This document shows, one piece after another, positions 8,533 through 17,768 of a stretch of DNA of 64,000 nt. This DNA comes from Burkholderiales bacterium UBA2463. Lineage in GTDB: Bacteria; Pseudomonadota; Gammaproteobacteria; Burkholderiales; Burkholderiaceae_A. Below the pieces are notes generated by a model, which saw nothing but the letters and a program-made list of their open reading frames with translations, had not been told where the DNA came from and searched no databases. Position 1 is the stretch's first letter, and the number at the start of each line of letters is the position of its first letter. The position numbers and the translations under genes were made by a program. The DNA is taken from NCBI GenBank assembly GCA_002342295.1, contig DDPR01000008.1, forward strand, positions 212,801-276,800, written 5' to 3'.

Positions 8533-11004
8533 TCAGACGTCTAGGTTGGCTACACGCAGGGCGTTGGTCTCGATGAACTGCCTGCGAGGTTCAACCTCTT
8601 CACCCATCAGCGTGGTGAAGATGCCATCAGCCGCAATGGCATCCTCGATCTTGACCTGAAGCAGGGTGCGGGTTTCAACATTCATGGTCGTCTCCCACAG
8701 CTGTTCGGGGTTCATCTCACCAAGGCCCTTGTAGCGCTGCCGCGAGAGGCTGCGCTCGGACTCGGAGACCAGCCAGTCCATGGCCTGTCCAAAGTCTTGA
8801 ACCACGCAGGACTTCGCGCCCTCGCCCTGCCCTCTGCGAACACGAGTTCCTGGCGGCACCGCCGAGGTGAGCCGGCTGGCCGCTTCTTTGAGCTGCCGAT
8901 AGTCCTCGCTTTGAAGAAAGTCGTGGTCCACAGTGCTCAGCTTAAGGTTGCCGTGAAGCATGCGCTCTACCCGCAACCGCCAAGACTCCTTTTGCGCATC
9001 GAAGTCAGCGAATACGCGTATCGACGCGGTCTGCGCAGGGGCTCGGCGGGCCTGCTCCGCGATCCAGGCAGAGAGTCGCTCTGCGGTCTGCATTGCGGCG
9101 TCATTTGAGGAGAGGTCAAGATCAACGCCATCGAGCACTGCGAGCAGAACGCGCTCGTCCAGAACGCGCGAAAGCCGCTCTCGTATGGAACGAGAGCTAA
9201 GGTAGAGCTGTGAGAGCTCTGGCAGGCTTACAGCCGGCGTGGCCAGGCCGTCGGGCATGAGCAGGCTTGCATCCTTGAGCGCCAGATCGAGAATGACGCG
9301 CTGAAGCTCTTCATCGTTTTTGATGTAGCGCTCCTCTTTGCCGTGTTTAATTTTGTATAGGGGGGGCTGGGCGATGTAGATGTGCCCCCGCTCGATGAGC
9401 TCGGGCATTTGGCGATAGAAGAAGGTGAGAAGCAGCGTGCGAATGTGCGAGCCGTCTACATCCGCGTCCGTCATGATGATGATGCGGTGGTATCTCAGCT
9501 TGCTCGGATCGTAATCTTCCTTGCCGATTCCAGTTCCAAGCGTCTGGATGAGCGTCACGATTTCTTGAGAGGCGATGAGCTTGTCAAATCGCGCCTTTTC
9601 AACATTCAGAATCTTGCCCTTTAGCGGCAAGATGGCCTGGAACTTTCGATCTCGCCCCTGTTTCGCGGAGCCGCCGGCAGAATCCCCCTCAACCAAATAG
9701 ATCTCGGCCTTTGCTGGATCTCTCTCCTGGCAGTCTGCAAGTTTTCCTGAGAGCCCAAAAGAATCGAGAACGCCTTTGCGGCGGGTCATCTCCCGGGCTT
9801 TTCTCGCCGCCTCGCGGGCTCGGGCCGCATCGACGATCTTTCCACAAATGGCTCGAGCGTCTGCGGGATTTTCGAGCAAGAATTGCTCAAGCATACGCCC
9901 CACTACGTCCTCAACCGGCTGGCGCACCTCGCTTGAGACCAGCTTTTCTTTGGTCTGTGAGGAGAACTTGGGGTCCGGTACCTTCACCGATAAGACACAG
10001 GTCAGTCCCTCGCGCATATCGTCGCCGGTCGTCTCCACCTTGGCTTTTTTTGCGAGGTCCTCGTCGACGATGTATTTGTTCATTACACGCGTCATGGCAG
10101 CCCGCAGACCCGTCAGATGTGTGCCGCCATCGCGTTGAGGGATGTTGTTGGTAAAGCAGAGGACCTGCTCGGAATAGCTGTCATTCCATTGCATGGCAAT
10201 CTCAACCGAGATGCCGTCTTTTTCGCCCTCTGCAGTAAAAACCTTGGGGTGCAAAACGGTTTTGTTTTTATTGATGTACTGCACGAAGCCGGAGACACCC
10301 CCCGAAAAAGCAAAGTCCTCCTCTTTTCCTTCGCGCTGATCGACGAGCTTTATTCGCACGCCATTATTCAGAAAGCTGAGTTCACGAAGGCGCTTGGCCA
10401 GAATATCAAAATGGAATTCCACCTTCCCAAAGGTCTCTGCGCTTGCAAGGAAGTGGATCTCGGTTCCGTGGCGATCGGTTTGGCCTGTCACCTCCATCGG
10501 CGCCACACGCTCGCCTTGCCGAAACTCCATGAAGTGAACTTTTCCATTTCGGCGCACGGTCGCCCGAAGCCAATCTGACAGAGCGTTCACGACAGACACG
10601 CCTACACCGTGAAGCCCCCCCGAAACCTTGTAACTATTTTGGTTAAATTTTCCTCCCGCGTGCAGTTCGGTGAGCACGATCTCGAGCGCAGAGCGCCCCA
10701 TCTCATCGTCCTTATGCGTGTCTGTAGGTATGCCTCGGCCATTGTCAGTTACCGAAATGGAGTTGTCGGTGTGAATGGTGACGACAATCTCATCACAATG
10801 GCCTGCAAGCGCCTCATCGACTGCGTTGTCAACCACCTCAAACACCATGTGATGAAGGCCGGACCCATCGTGGGTATCGCCGATATACATGCCCGGGCGC
10901 TTGCGAACAGCCTCCAGCCCCTTAAGCATCTGGATAGCCGAAGCATCATAGGCGTTGGGTGTCGACGCGATAGGGGATTGATCAGAATCGTGCGCGGTTG
11001 TCAT
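8533..11004 (-). CDS. gyrB: DNA gyrase subunit B
   Basis: GyrB supplies the ATPase and part of the cleavage machinery of DNA gyrase, which introduces negative supercoils. The GHKL ATPase domain shows ELHAGGKF and GLHGVGVSVVNALS. The TOPRIM motifs are EGDSAGGSAKQGRDR and DADVDGSHIRTLLL, and the C-terminal GyrB motif QRYKGLGEMNPEQLWETTM is present. At 823 residues it has the longer proteobacterial form with an insert in the TOPRIM region. It follows dnaN by only 21 bases; recF, which separates these genes in many bacteria, is absent. Confidence 0.98.
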   Translation of the reverse strand: MTTAHDSDQSPIASTPNAYDASAIQMLKGLEAVRKRPGMYIGDTHDGSGLHHMVFEVVDNAVDEALAGHCDEIVVTIHTDNSISVTDNGRGIPTDTHKDDEMGRSALEIVLTELHAGGKFNQNSYKVSGGLHGVGVSVVNALSDWLRATVRRNGKVHFMEFRQGERVAPMEVTGQTDRHGTEIHFLASAETFGKVEFHFDILAKRLRELSFLNNGVRIKLVDQREGKEEDFAFSGGVSGFVQYINKNKTVLHPKVFTAEGEKDGISVEIAMQWNDSYSEQVLCFTNNIPQRDGGTHLTGLRAAMTRVMNKYIVDEDLAKKAKVETTGDDMREGLTCVLSVKVPDPKFSSQTKEKLVSSEVRQPVEDVVGRMLEQFLLENPADARAICGKIVDAARAREAARKAREMTRRKGVLDSFGLSGKLADCQERDPAKAEIYLVEGDSAGGSAKQGRDRKFQAILPLKGKILNVEKARFDKLIASQEIVTLIQTLGTGIGKEDYDPSKLRYHRIIIMTDADVDGSHIRTLLLTFFYRQMPELIERGHIYIAQPPLYKIKHGKEERYIKNDEELQRVILDLALKDASLLMPDGLATPAVSLPELSQLYLSSRSIRERLSRVLDERVLLAVLDGVDLDLSSNDAAMQTAERLSAWIAEQARRAPAQTASIRVFADFDAQKESWRLRVERMLHGNLKLSTVDHDFLQSEDYRQLKEAASRLTSAVPPGTRVRRGQGEGAKSCVVQDFGQAMDWLVSESERSLSRQRYKGLGEMNPEQLWETTMNVETRTLLQVKIEDAIAADGIFTTLMGEEVEPRRQFIETNALRVANLDV

Positions 11005-11025
11005 AGGAGTCTCTGGTCTAAAGGC

Positions 11026-12156
11026 TTAAATGCGCATCGGCATCACGACATATCGGAATTCAGGTTCCGCTGGGGTCGTGATTAGTGCGCTGCTGGTGGG
11101 GTCTTGGAGCGACAACTGAACATCAGCGTTTTTTAGGTTGGTGAGCACATCAAGGAGATATTGGACGTTAAAGCCAATATCGAGCGGCTCGCCCTGATAG
11201 GCCACCTCAAGTTCCTCAAGGGCCTCTTCCTGTTCGGCATTGGTTGACGAGACTTTCAACACATCATTTGAAAGTGAAAGGCGCACGCCCTTGAACTTGT
11301 CTGTGGTCAAAATGGCCGCGCGTTGAAGAGCCCCCAATAAGACCTCGCGGGAGAGCATGAGGTGCTTAGTGTGGCCCTTGGGAATAACGCGCTGATAGTC
11401 GGGGAACTTACCTTCAATAAGCTTGGAAATAATCTCAACCGAATTGAGCTTAAAGCGCACTTGATTGGTGGCTAGATCAATTGAAATCACGTCCGGGGAA
11501 TCATTGAGAAGTTTCTGTAGCTCCATGATGGCCTTACGAGGCACGATCACCTCCAGGCGCTCGGCCTGCGTCTGAATGTGTATTCCAGATTCCTCGGAAG
11601 CGGCTATCGCACAGTACGCAAGCCGGTGACCATCCGTTGCAACCGCTTTGAGTTCATTTGCTTCAATGACCAGTAGAAGTCCATTAAGGTAGTAACGAAT
11701 ATCTTGTTGCGCCATCGCGAAATGAACGAGGTGCAGAAGCTGCTTAAATTGTTTCTGAGAGAGGGTGACGTGGGCCGGAAACTCGGGTGCCTGGGCAACG
11801 GTTGGAAACTCTTCGGCGGCAAGTGTCTGCAACTGAAACCGAGATTTCCCCTGGGCAATCGACATCTTGCGATTTGCAAGGGACACCGTGACCTCATTCT
11901 CGTTAGGCAGGGATCGAAGAATATCGAGAAGTTTTCGTGCAGAGACCGTTGTTGCAACGTCCTCACTGCCTGATCCCATCTCAGAAAAGCTTGTGATCTG
12001 CATCTCAATGTCGGTTGAGATGAGCGAGACCACGGCCCCCTTTTTTTGGATGAGCACATTGGAGAGGATGGGAAGTGTGTGTCGTCTCTCAACGATGCCA
12101 CTGACCATCTGAAGGGGTCTGAGCAAAGCGTCTCGTTGGGCCTTAATTAAGATCAT
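11026..12156 (-). CDS. dnaN: DNA polymerase III beta sliding clamp
   Basis: DnaN forms the dimeric ring that tethers DNA polymerase III to DNA. The 376-residue product has the family opening MILIKAQRDALLRPLQMVSG, three repeats of the clamp fold, and the conserved C-terminal YVVMPMRI. It is the second gene of dnaA-dnaN-gyrB on the minus strand, separated from dnaA by a 198-base gap that may hold its promoter and DnaA-binding sites. Confidence 0.98.
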   Translation of the reverse strand: MILIKAQRDALLRPLQMVSGIVERRHTLPILSNVLIQKKGAVVSLISTDIEMQITSFSEMGSGSEDVATTVSARKLLDILRSLPNENEVTVSLANRKMSIAQGKSRFQLQTLAAEEFPTVAQAPEFPAHVTLSQKQFKQLLHLVHFAMAQQDIRYYLNGLLLVIEANELKAVATDGHRLAYCAIAASEESGIHIQTQAERLEVIVPRKAIMELQKLLNDSPDVISIDLATNQVRFKLNSVEIISKLIEGKFPDYQRVIPKGHTKHLMLSREVLLGALQRAAILTTDKFKGVRLSLSNDVLKVSSTNAEQEEALEELEVAYQGEPLDIGFNVQYLLDVLTNLKNADVQLSLQDPTSSALITTPAEPEFRYVVMPMRI

Positions 12157-12354
12157 GATTCTTTCTCATTTGTAGTAGTAGTTAAGTAGGCTCCGGGCGG
12201 TGCATAAGCGAGAAAAGAACTTGTTTTTTAATGAGTTAAGTGGGTTTAAGGTCTGTGAGTAAGTGCGAGTGAGACGTTGAATAGTGGGGATAACTTTCAG
12301 AACTTCCTTCGGGGGTTGAACTTGTCCACAAGTTATTCGAGCCTTATGCCTTAG
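12157..12354. other. dnaA-dnaN gap with degenerate DnaA boxes; part of likely oriC region
   Basis: This 198-base gap has three near-matches to the DnaA box TTATNCACA. TTGTCCACA lies at 12322-12330 within the palindrome CTTGTCCACAAG (12321-12332). TTATGCACC is on the minus strand at 12199-12207, and TTATCCCCA is on the minus strand at 12285-12293. The gap is visibly richer in A and T than the flanking genes, with a run at 12220-12250. Origins next to dnaA are common in betaproteobacteria. The gap may serve as origin, as dnaN promoter, or as both; sequence alone cannot separate these. Confidence 0.5.
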
Positions 12355-13785
12355 TCATCCACGGATTTGTTGTTCCAAGATGTGGATCTGACGATTGAGG
12401 TCAGAGTTGTGTTGGCGGGTTTCTGTGATCTTGCGTACTGCATGGAGCACGGTGGTGTGGTCCCGACCGCCAAAAAGGTCTCCGATCTCTGGAAGGCTTT
12501 TTTGAGTCAGTTCTTTTGCCAGGTACATAGCAATCTGTCTAGGGTGGGCAATGTTGGCTGGCCTGCGCTTGCTATACATATCGGCAACCTTGATCTTGAA
12601 GTAGTCGGCCACCGCTTTTTGAATGTTTTCGACGGAGATGGATGTTTTTTGAATGGACAAGAGGTCTTTTAGCGCTTCTTTAACCACCTCTATAGAGGGC
12701 TCTTTTTGGTGAAAGTGACAATAGGCCACGACCTTTCGAAGAGCCCCTTCAAGCTCTCTAACATTTGATTTCAGCTGTCGAGCAATAAAGAACGCTTCTT
12801 CCTCGCCAAGGGGTAGGTTATCGAGGTCAGCCTTCCTCAACAGGATGGCGACACGCATTTCAAGCTCGGGTGCTTCGATCGCAACGGTGAGTCCGGATCC
12901 AAACCGGCTGATGAGGCGGGTGTCGATGCCGCCGAGCTCCGAGGGATAGGTGTCGCTTGTGATGATGAGCTGTTTTCTTGCAGCAATGAGCGCTTCGAAG
13001 GTGTAAAAGAACTCTTCCTGGGTTCGAGATTTCCCCGCAAAAAACTGGATGTCATCGACCAAAAGCAAATCGAGAGAGTGGTAGTAGTGCTTGAGTTCTT
13101 CGAATGATTTGCGTTGGTAGGCTCGAACGACATCACTGACATAAGCCTCTGCATGGATGTAGCGGATTCGAGCCGAACGATTGCGCTCAAGGAGGGCGTT
13201 GCCGACGGCGTGAATGAGGTGGCTTTTGCCGAGCCCGACGCCGCCATAGAGAAAGAGCGGGTTGTAGCCCACTCCGGGGTTTTCGCAGACCTGAACAGCT
13301 GCCGCCCGTGCGAGCTGATTGGCCTTCCCGAGAACAAAGTTATCGAAGGTCCACTCAGAGTTCAGTCGGGCCACCTCTTGGGCCTGACTGGTCACCGCCG
13401 AGATGCGATTGAGCGCGCGCTCGTCGAGCTCTGTTAGGACAGACCTTGGCTCTTGGGCAATCTGGTCCGAAGCGGTCGCCTCCTTGATCTCTGTGTCGGG
13501 GGTGGGTGCGACCGTGATTTCTAGGCTGATCGGTCTGCGAAGACAACCCTGCCACCACTGAGAGAGGGTGTCGTGGAGCTGTTCCTGGGCCCAGGTCTGT
13601 TTGAATCTATTGGGCGCGCAGATCACAACCCGAGAGGGGCTCGAGGAGTCGTCTACCTCCTGGAGGGACAGGGGCTGCACCCAGGTACGAAACTGTTGAG
13701 CCGGAAGGTTTTTTTCCAGCGCCCTGAGACAATCTTGCCAATTCGCTTGGTGGTCAGACTGGGGGGTTTGGTGCTCCGGAAGCAT
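12355..13785 (-). CDS. dnaA: Chromosomal replication initiator DnaA
   Basis: DnaA is the AAA+ ATPase that opens the origin. Domain I starts near WQDCLRALEKNLPAQQF. A variable linker follows (about 110-145). The ATPase domain carries Walker A GGVGLGKSHL and Walker B LLLVDDIQFFAGK. Domain IV ends with the DNA-binding signature GGRDHTTVLHAVRKI. The 476-residue length is normal. The gene is divergent from rpmH, with a perfect DnaA box in the gap, which suggests autoregulation and/or origin function. Confidence 0.98.
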   Translation of the reverse strand: MLPEHQTPQSDHQANWQDCLRALEKNLPAQQFRTWVQPLSLQEVDDSSSPSRVVICAPNRFKQTWAQEQLHDTLSQWWQGCLRRPISLEITVAPTPDTEIKEATASDQIAQEPRSVLTELDERALNRISAVTSQAQEVARLNSEWTFDNFVLGKANQLARAAAVQVCENPGVGYNPLFLYGGVGLGKSHLIHAVGNALLERNRSARIRYIHAEAYVSDVVRAYQRKSFEELKHYYHSLDLLLVDDIQFFAGKSRTQEEFFYTFEALIAARKQLIITSDTYPSELGGIDTRLISRFGSGLTVAIEAPELEMRVAILLRKADLDNLPLGEEEAFFIARQLKSNVRELEGALRKVVAYCHFHQKEPSIEVVKEALKDLLSIQKTSISVENIQKAVADYFKIKVADMYSKRRPANIAHPRQIAMYLAKELTQKSLPEIGDLFGGRDHTTVLHAVRKITETRQHNSDLNRQIHILEQQIRG

Positions 13786-13811
13786 CCCGCAATTCTACCC
13801 GAGGAGGCGAG

Positions 13812-13820
13812 TTATCCACA
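13812..13820 (+). promoter_or_regulatory. Perfect DnaA box between dnaA and rpmH
   Basis: TTATCCACA matches the DnaA-box consensus exactly. It lies 27 bases upstream of the dnaA start in the divergent dnaA-rpmH gap (13786-13897). It is the only perfect box I found next to dnaA. It could act in dnaA autorepression or as part of the origin together with the weaker boxes on the far side of dnaA. Confidence 0.7.
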
Positions 13821-13864
13821 GGGGCCGCCAGCTGCAAGGGCTTCCACTTTTTGGCCGACTGTTT

Positions 13865-13870
13865 TATAGT
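13865..13870 (+). promoter_or_regulatory. Possible -10 box of the rpmH-rnpA-yidD-yidC promoter
   Basis: TATAGT lies 28 bases upstream of the rpmH ATG and is close to the sigma70 -10 consensus. The segment about 17 bases further upstream has no good -35 match, so this is a weak call. A strong promoter is expected here for a ribosomal protein gene. Confidence 0.35.
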
Positions 13871-13897
13871 TTGCGGTTCCCTAACTGGAGCTTGATT

Positions 13898-14032
13898 ATG
13901 AAGCGCACTTTTCAGCCCTCCGTGGTTCGTCGCAAGCGCACCCACGGTTTCTTGGTGAGGATGAAGACTCGGGGCGGTCGTGCCGTGATTCGGGCCCGCC
14001 GTGCCAAAGGCCGCAAGCGCCTGGCCGTCTAA
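13898..14032 (+). CDS. rpmH: 50S ribosomal protein L34
   Basis: This short basic gene (44 residues) begins MKRTFQPSVVRRKRTHGF and ends KGRKRLAV, the unmistakable sequence of L34 of the large ribosomal subunit. The upstream TGGAG, 8 bases before the ATG, is its ribosome-binding site. It is the first gene of the conserved rpmH-rnpA-yidD-yidC-mnmE run, divergent from dnaA. That arrangement marks the origin region of many bacteria. Confidence 0.98.
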   Translation: MKRTFQPSVVRRKRTHGFLVRMKTRGGRAVIRARRAKGRKRLAV

Positions 14033-14063
14033 GAGGGCTGCAGCCGGGGCGCCTATTGCCCCC

Positions 14064-14468
14064 GTGCACTTTTCTAGCCTAAGCGGTCAAGATGAGTTTG
14101 GCCGACTCTTGTCTCAGAGGCCGCTGTGCGTTGAGGGCCGCTTTTCAGTGACGATCTGCCCTCGAGATCCCGCTTCGGAGCGCCCGAATCAGGGCGCACC
14201 CTCGCTCGCCTTCGAGTGCGTGGAGCCCGAGATTCGGCTGGGCCTCATTGTTCCCAAGAAGCTTGTGCGTCGAGCCGTGTGGAGAAACAGGATCAAGCGC
14301 TGGACACGCGAGCTTCTCAGGCTCCATGCGCCCAGAGAGCGCCTCGATATTTTGGTGCGAGTAAGACAGCCCGGCCCCATGAATAGCCAAGACGATGTCG
14401 CAAGGCTCAGACTTGAGCTGGTCTCCGCCTTTTCGGGGGCGTTTGGGCGCTGGGGTGGGGTGAAGTGA
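14064..14468 (+). CDS. rnpA: Ribonuclease P protein component
   Basis: RnpA is the protein subunit of RNase P, which trims the 5' leader from tRNA precursors. The signature RRAVWRNRIKRWTRELLR, including the RNR motif, is intact and is preceded by RLGLIVPKK. GTG at 14064 gives 134 residues starting at the family-like HFSSLSGQDEFGRLL. The frame is open back to ATG 14001, but that lies inside rpmH. No strong ribosome-binding site precedes either start. A region around residues 30-50 is longer than in most homologues. It overlaps yidD by 4 bases (GTGA). Confidence 0.9.
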   Translation: MHFSSLSGQDEFGRLLSQRPLCVEGRFSVTICPRDPASERPNQGAPSLAFECVEPEIRLGLIVPKKLVRRAVWRNRIKRWTRELLRLHAPRERLDILVRVRQPGPMNSQDDVARLRLELVSAFSGAFGRWGGVK

Positions 14469-14713
14469 GGGCTTTTGTCGCTCTGGCTCGAGCAGCTATT
14501 CGCCTCTACCAGCTCTCCTTGAGGGTTGTGCTTGGCCCGCGATGTCGGTTTGTGCCTAGCTGCTCTGAGTACGTTGACGAGGCGCTTGCACAATACGGCC
14601 TATTCCGTGGGGGATGGATGGGCGTAAAGCGCCTGTGTCGATGCCGACCGGGCGGCGGCAGCGGATATGATCCGGTTTCTCCCCCGTCCCGATCACACAC
14701 AACACTTTCATAG
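14465..14713 (+). CDS. yidD: Membrane protein insertion efficiency factor YidD
   Basis: YidD is a small membrane-associated protein that aids YidC-dependent insertion. The 82-residue product has the family core IRLYQLSLRVVLGPRCRFVPSC followed by SEYVDEALAQYG, GGWMGVKRLCRCRPGG and GYDPV. The cysteine pattern C-x5-C then C-x-C is conserved. Translation starts at GTG 14465, overlapping the rnpA stop as GTGA. yidC begins 12 bases after its stop. Confidence 0.95.
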   Translation: MRAFVALARAAIRLYQLSLRVVLGPRCRFVPSCSEYVDEALAQYGLFRGGWMGVKRLCRCRPGGGSGYDPVSPPSRSHTTLS

Positions 14714-14725
14714 GGCTGTCACTCC

Positions 14726-16402
14726 ATGGACGCACGTCGGACCGTGTTAACGCTTGTTTTTGTCGTCTCCCTGTTTTTGCTTTGGGAGGCATGGATGAAG
14801 CAGGGGGCCTCACAGGCTCCGACGACCGCAAACCAGCCCGACCTCAGTCAGTCAGCAAACAAGGCCAGCGCCTCCGCCGGGGGGGTGCCCTCGCCGTCGG
14901 TGGCGCTCGACAAGCTCGCTCCGCCCAGCGGGGGGGCGGCTGCCGCGGGGCAGGCCCCTGGGGACTCTGCTTCTAAAACAGGTGCGCGCGTTGTCTTGCG
15001 AAACACAGACTTGGCGCTCGAAATCGACACTCAGGGCGCTCGATTGGTGGGAGCTGTATTGCTGAACCAGCCTTCCTCGAACTATGAGGGGGGTCGCGTC
15101 AGGCTTTTCGACACCCGACCGGGGCAAGAGTTTGAGGCCCAGACAGGCCTGGTCGGTCAGGGCGCCCAGGGAAAGGCCTTTCCTAATCACACCCAGGCAT
15201 TCTTTGCGGTTCCTCTTAAGTCTGGTCAAGACGCTCAGAGGACAGTCGTCTTGGCGTCGGAGTCGGGCGGCGTAAAGCTGATGAAGACCATCTCCCTGGA
15301 CCCATCGGGCTTTAAGGTCCATGTGTCGCATACCGTTTTGAACACTGGGGCTGATCCTGTGAACCCCAGTCTTTATTTACAACTGATGCGTTCAGGCAAT
15401 CCGCCCCCCGGGGAGAGTCAGTTCTACCAGACCTTCACTGGGCCCGCGCTTTACACAGACCAAAAGAAGTTTCAGAAGGTTGGTTTTTCCGACATTGAGA
15501 AGGGTCGACAGGACCACGTTAAACAGGCGCCCGACGGTTGGATTGGTCTCATTCAGCACTACTTTGTGTCGGCCTGGATACTGAGCAATCAGGCGCCACG
15601 AGAGTTTTTCACTCGACGGCTTGGCAACAACCTCTACTCCGCGGGCCTCATTCAGGCGCTTCCGGAGGTGTCCCCTGGCGCCCAGCAGACTCACGAGGCT
15701 TTGCTGTATGTCGGGCCTCAGGTGCAAAGAACGCTCGAGGGCCTTGCCCCGGGGCTCGAGCTCGTTGTGGACTATAGCTGGCTAACCTTCATTGCAAAGC
15801 CCATCTACTGGAGCCTTGAGCAGCTCCACGCCTTGGTGGGAAACTGGGGCTGGGCAATCGTCCTTCTCACCATCATCATCAAGGCGCTCTTTTATCCGCT
15901 CTCGGCCGCGAGCTATAAGTCCATGGCAAAGATGAAGGCCGTTGCGCCCCGTATGACAGCGCTCAAAGAGCGCTATGGGGACGATAAGGCCAAATTCAAC
16001 CAGGCGATGATGGAGCTCTACAAGAATGAGAAGATCAATCCGCTTGGGGGCTGTCTTCCCGTGCTGGTCCAGATACCGGTCTTTCTTGCTCTCTACTGGG
16101 TTCTTCTGGCAAGCGTGGAGATGCGCGACGCACCGTGGGTTTTATGGATTACTGACCTCGCCGCGCCAGACCCTTACTACATCCTCCCAGTGATTATGGC
16201 TGCGACGATGTTTCTGCAGACCAAGCTCAATCCGGCGCCCCCAGACCCTATCCAGGCCAAGGTCATGCTCTTTATGCCACTAGTGTTCTCCGTCTTCTTT
16301 TTCTTTTTCCCGGCGGGGCTCGTGTTGTACTGGCTCGTGAATAACGTGGTCTCGATCGCTCAACAGTGGGTGATCATGAAGCGGGTGAATGGCGTCACCT
16401 AG
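14726..16402 (+). CDS. yidC: Membrane protein insertase YidC
   Basis: YidC inserts and folds inner-membrane proteins, alone or with SecYEG. This is the 558-residue Gram-negative form. A first membrane segment (about 5-20) is followed by an alanine/serine/proline-rich linker, then the large periplasmic beta-sandwich domain (about 90-340). The conserved five-helix core starts near WLTFIAKPIYWSLEQLH. It includes the hydrophilic-groove arginine region and the cytoplasmic loop YKSMAKMKAVAPRM with LKERYGDD. Its end overlaps the mnmE start by 14 bases. Confidence 0.97.
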   Translation: MDARRTVLTLVFVVSLFLLWEAWMKQGASQAPTTANQPDLSQSANKASASAGGVPSPSVALDKLAPPSGGAAAAGQAPGDSASKTGARVVLRNTDLALEIDTQGARLVGAVLLNQPSSNYEGGRVRLFDTRPGQEFEAQTGLVGQGAQGKAFPNHTQAFFAVPLKSGQDAQRTVVLASESGGVKLMKTISLDPSGFKVHVSHTVLNTGADPVNPSLYLQLMRSGNPPPGESQFYQTFTGPALYTDQKKFQKVGFSDIEKGRQDHVKQAPDGWIGLIQHYFVSAWILSNQAPREFFTRRLGNNLYSAGLIQALPEVSPGAQQTHEALLYVGPQVQRTLEGLAPGLELVVDYSWLTFIAKPIYWSLEQLHALVGNWGWAIVLLTIIIKALFYPLSAASYKSMAKMKAVAPRMTALKERYGDDKAKFNQAMMELYKNEKINPLGGCLPVLVQIPVFLALYWVLLASVEMRDAPWVLWITDLAAPDPYYILPVIMAATMFLQTKLNPAPPDPIQAKVMLFMPLVFSVFFFFFPAGLVLYWLVNNVVSIAQQWVIMKRVNGVT

Positions 16403-17768
16403 TGACACGATTGTCGCGATTGCCACGGCGGCCGGGCCCGGAGCCGTTGGAATTGTGCGTGTTTCGGGACCCGCGACGCGCAGAGTGATGCAGGCGGTCT
16501 GTGGCCAGAATCTCACCCCTCGGTATGCGACGCTGTCCTCTTTTCGCTCCTGCGACGGCGATGTTGTCGACCAGGGCCTGGCATTTTTTTTTGAGGCCCC
16601 GCACTCGTACACGGGCGAGGACGTTTTAGAACTTCAGGGGCACGGCGGGATTGCGGCGCCACAGTTGGTTCAGGCCGCCTGCCTCACACAGAGCCTAGCC
16701 GACTGTCCGGTAAGGCTTGCGAGGCCCGGTGAGTTCACACAGCGCGCTTTTCTCAACGGCAAGATTGACCTTGCGCAGGCCGAGGCCGTCAGCGACCTTA
16801 TCGCAGCCGAAAGCGCGCAGTCTGCTCGGGCAGCACTTGCGTCCCTGCGCGGGGCCTTCAGTGACTCGGTTCATAGGCTCCAGGCCCGACTCACGGACGT
16901 GCGGCTCCGCGCCGAAGCCTGCCTGGATTTTCCCGAGGAGGGTCTGGAGCTCTCTGTTAGCGTGCAGCTCGGTCGCCGGCTCCGGGAGTGTGAGGAGGCG
17001 CTTGCGGAGGTTGTGCATACAGCGCAAAGAGGCGCTGCGCTTACGAGCGGCCTTCGAGTGGTCCTATGCGGTCCGCCCAACGTGGGGAAGTCTTCGCTGC
17101 TTAATGTCCTCTCGGGGGAGGAGGCTGCCATCGTGACGGCGCTGCCTGGTACGACCCGAGATCGCGTCAGTCGCGTGATTCACTTAGACGGAGTGCCGAT
17201 TGAGCTGATTGATACGGCAGGGCTTCGCGAGACTCAGGATCCCGTTGAACAGATGGGCATCGAGAGAAGCTGGCAGGCGCTTAAGGGGGCGGACTTGGCT
17301 CTTTTTCTGAGGGATGCGAGCGGCAGCATCCAATCGGATCCCGCTCAAGAGGCGGGGGTCGCCCAGCACATGGGGTTTGAGTCGGGTGTTCGCGATGTTG
17401 GCCGGGTGTGGGTGATTTGGAATAAGGCTGACTTAGCCCGCCCCGAGGGCGGGAGGCCAGACGAGCTTTTGGTGTCTGCCAAGACGGGCGCAGGGCTTGA
17501 TGAGCTTCGCACTCGGCTTAAGGCCCGCGCGGGGTGGTCCGAAGGGGAGGCCGGTGGCGTCTTGAGCGCGCGCACCCGGCACCTTGAGAGCCTGAGGAGG
17601 GCTCAAGAGAATCTCTCTGGCTGTGCTGCACTCGCTCAAGAGGGCTCGCTCGAGTTGTTTGCCGAGCAACTCAGGCTGGCTCAACTGAATCTCTCTGAAG
17701 TGACTGGCGAGTTTTTAGCTGATGATCTTCTGGGCGAGATCTTTAGTCGGTTTTGTATTGGGAAGTAG
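16389..17768 (+). CDS. mnmE: tRNA uridine-5-carboxymethylaminomethyl modification GTPase MnmE
   Basis: MnmE works with MnmG to modify the wobble uridine of several tRNAs. The N-terminal folate-binding domain begins DTIVAIATAAGPGAVGIVRVSG. The inserted G domain has the P-loop GPPNVGKSSL, the switch DTAGLRE and the NKAD base-recognition motif. The protein ends with the catalytic CIGK. The length of 459 is standard. The partner mnmG lies about 5 kb downstream at 22811. Its last 26 bases overlap the convergent asparaginase-like gene. Confidence 0.97.
   Translation: MASPSDTIVAIATAAGPGAVGIVRVSGPATRRVMQAVCGQNLTPRYATLSSFRSCDGDVVDQGLAFFFEAPHSYTGEDVLELQGHGGIAAPQLVQAACLTQSLADCPVRLARPGEFTQRAFLNGKIDLAQAEAVSDLIAAESAQSARAALASLRGAFSDSVHRLQARLTDVRLRAEACLDFPEEGLELSVSVQLGRRLRECEEALAEVVHTAQRGAALTSGLRVVLCGPPNVGKSSLLNVLSGEEAAIVTALPGTTRDRVSRVIHLDGVPIELIDTAGLRETQDPVEQMGIERSWQALKGADLALFLRDASGSIQSDPAQEAGVAQHMGFESGVRDVGRVWVIWNKADLARPEGGRPDELLVSAKTGAGLDELRTRLKARAGWSEGEAGGVLSARTRHLESLRRAQENLSGCAALAQEGSLELFAEQLRLAQLNLSEVTGEFLADDLLGEIFSRFCIGK

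Noticed and set aside
11005..11025. Expected recF between dnaN and gyrB
   Set aside because: Only 21 bases separate the two genes, so recF is truly absent here rather than missed.
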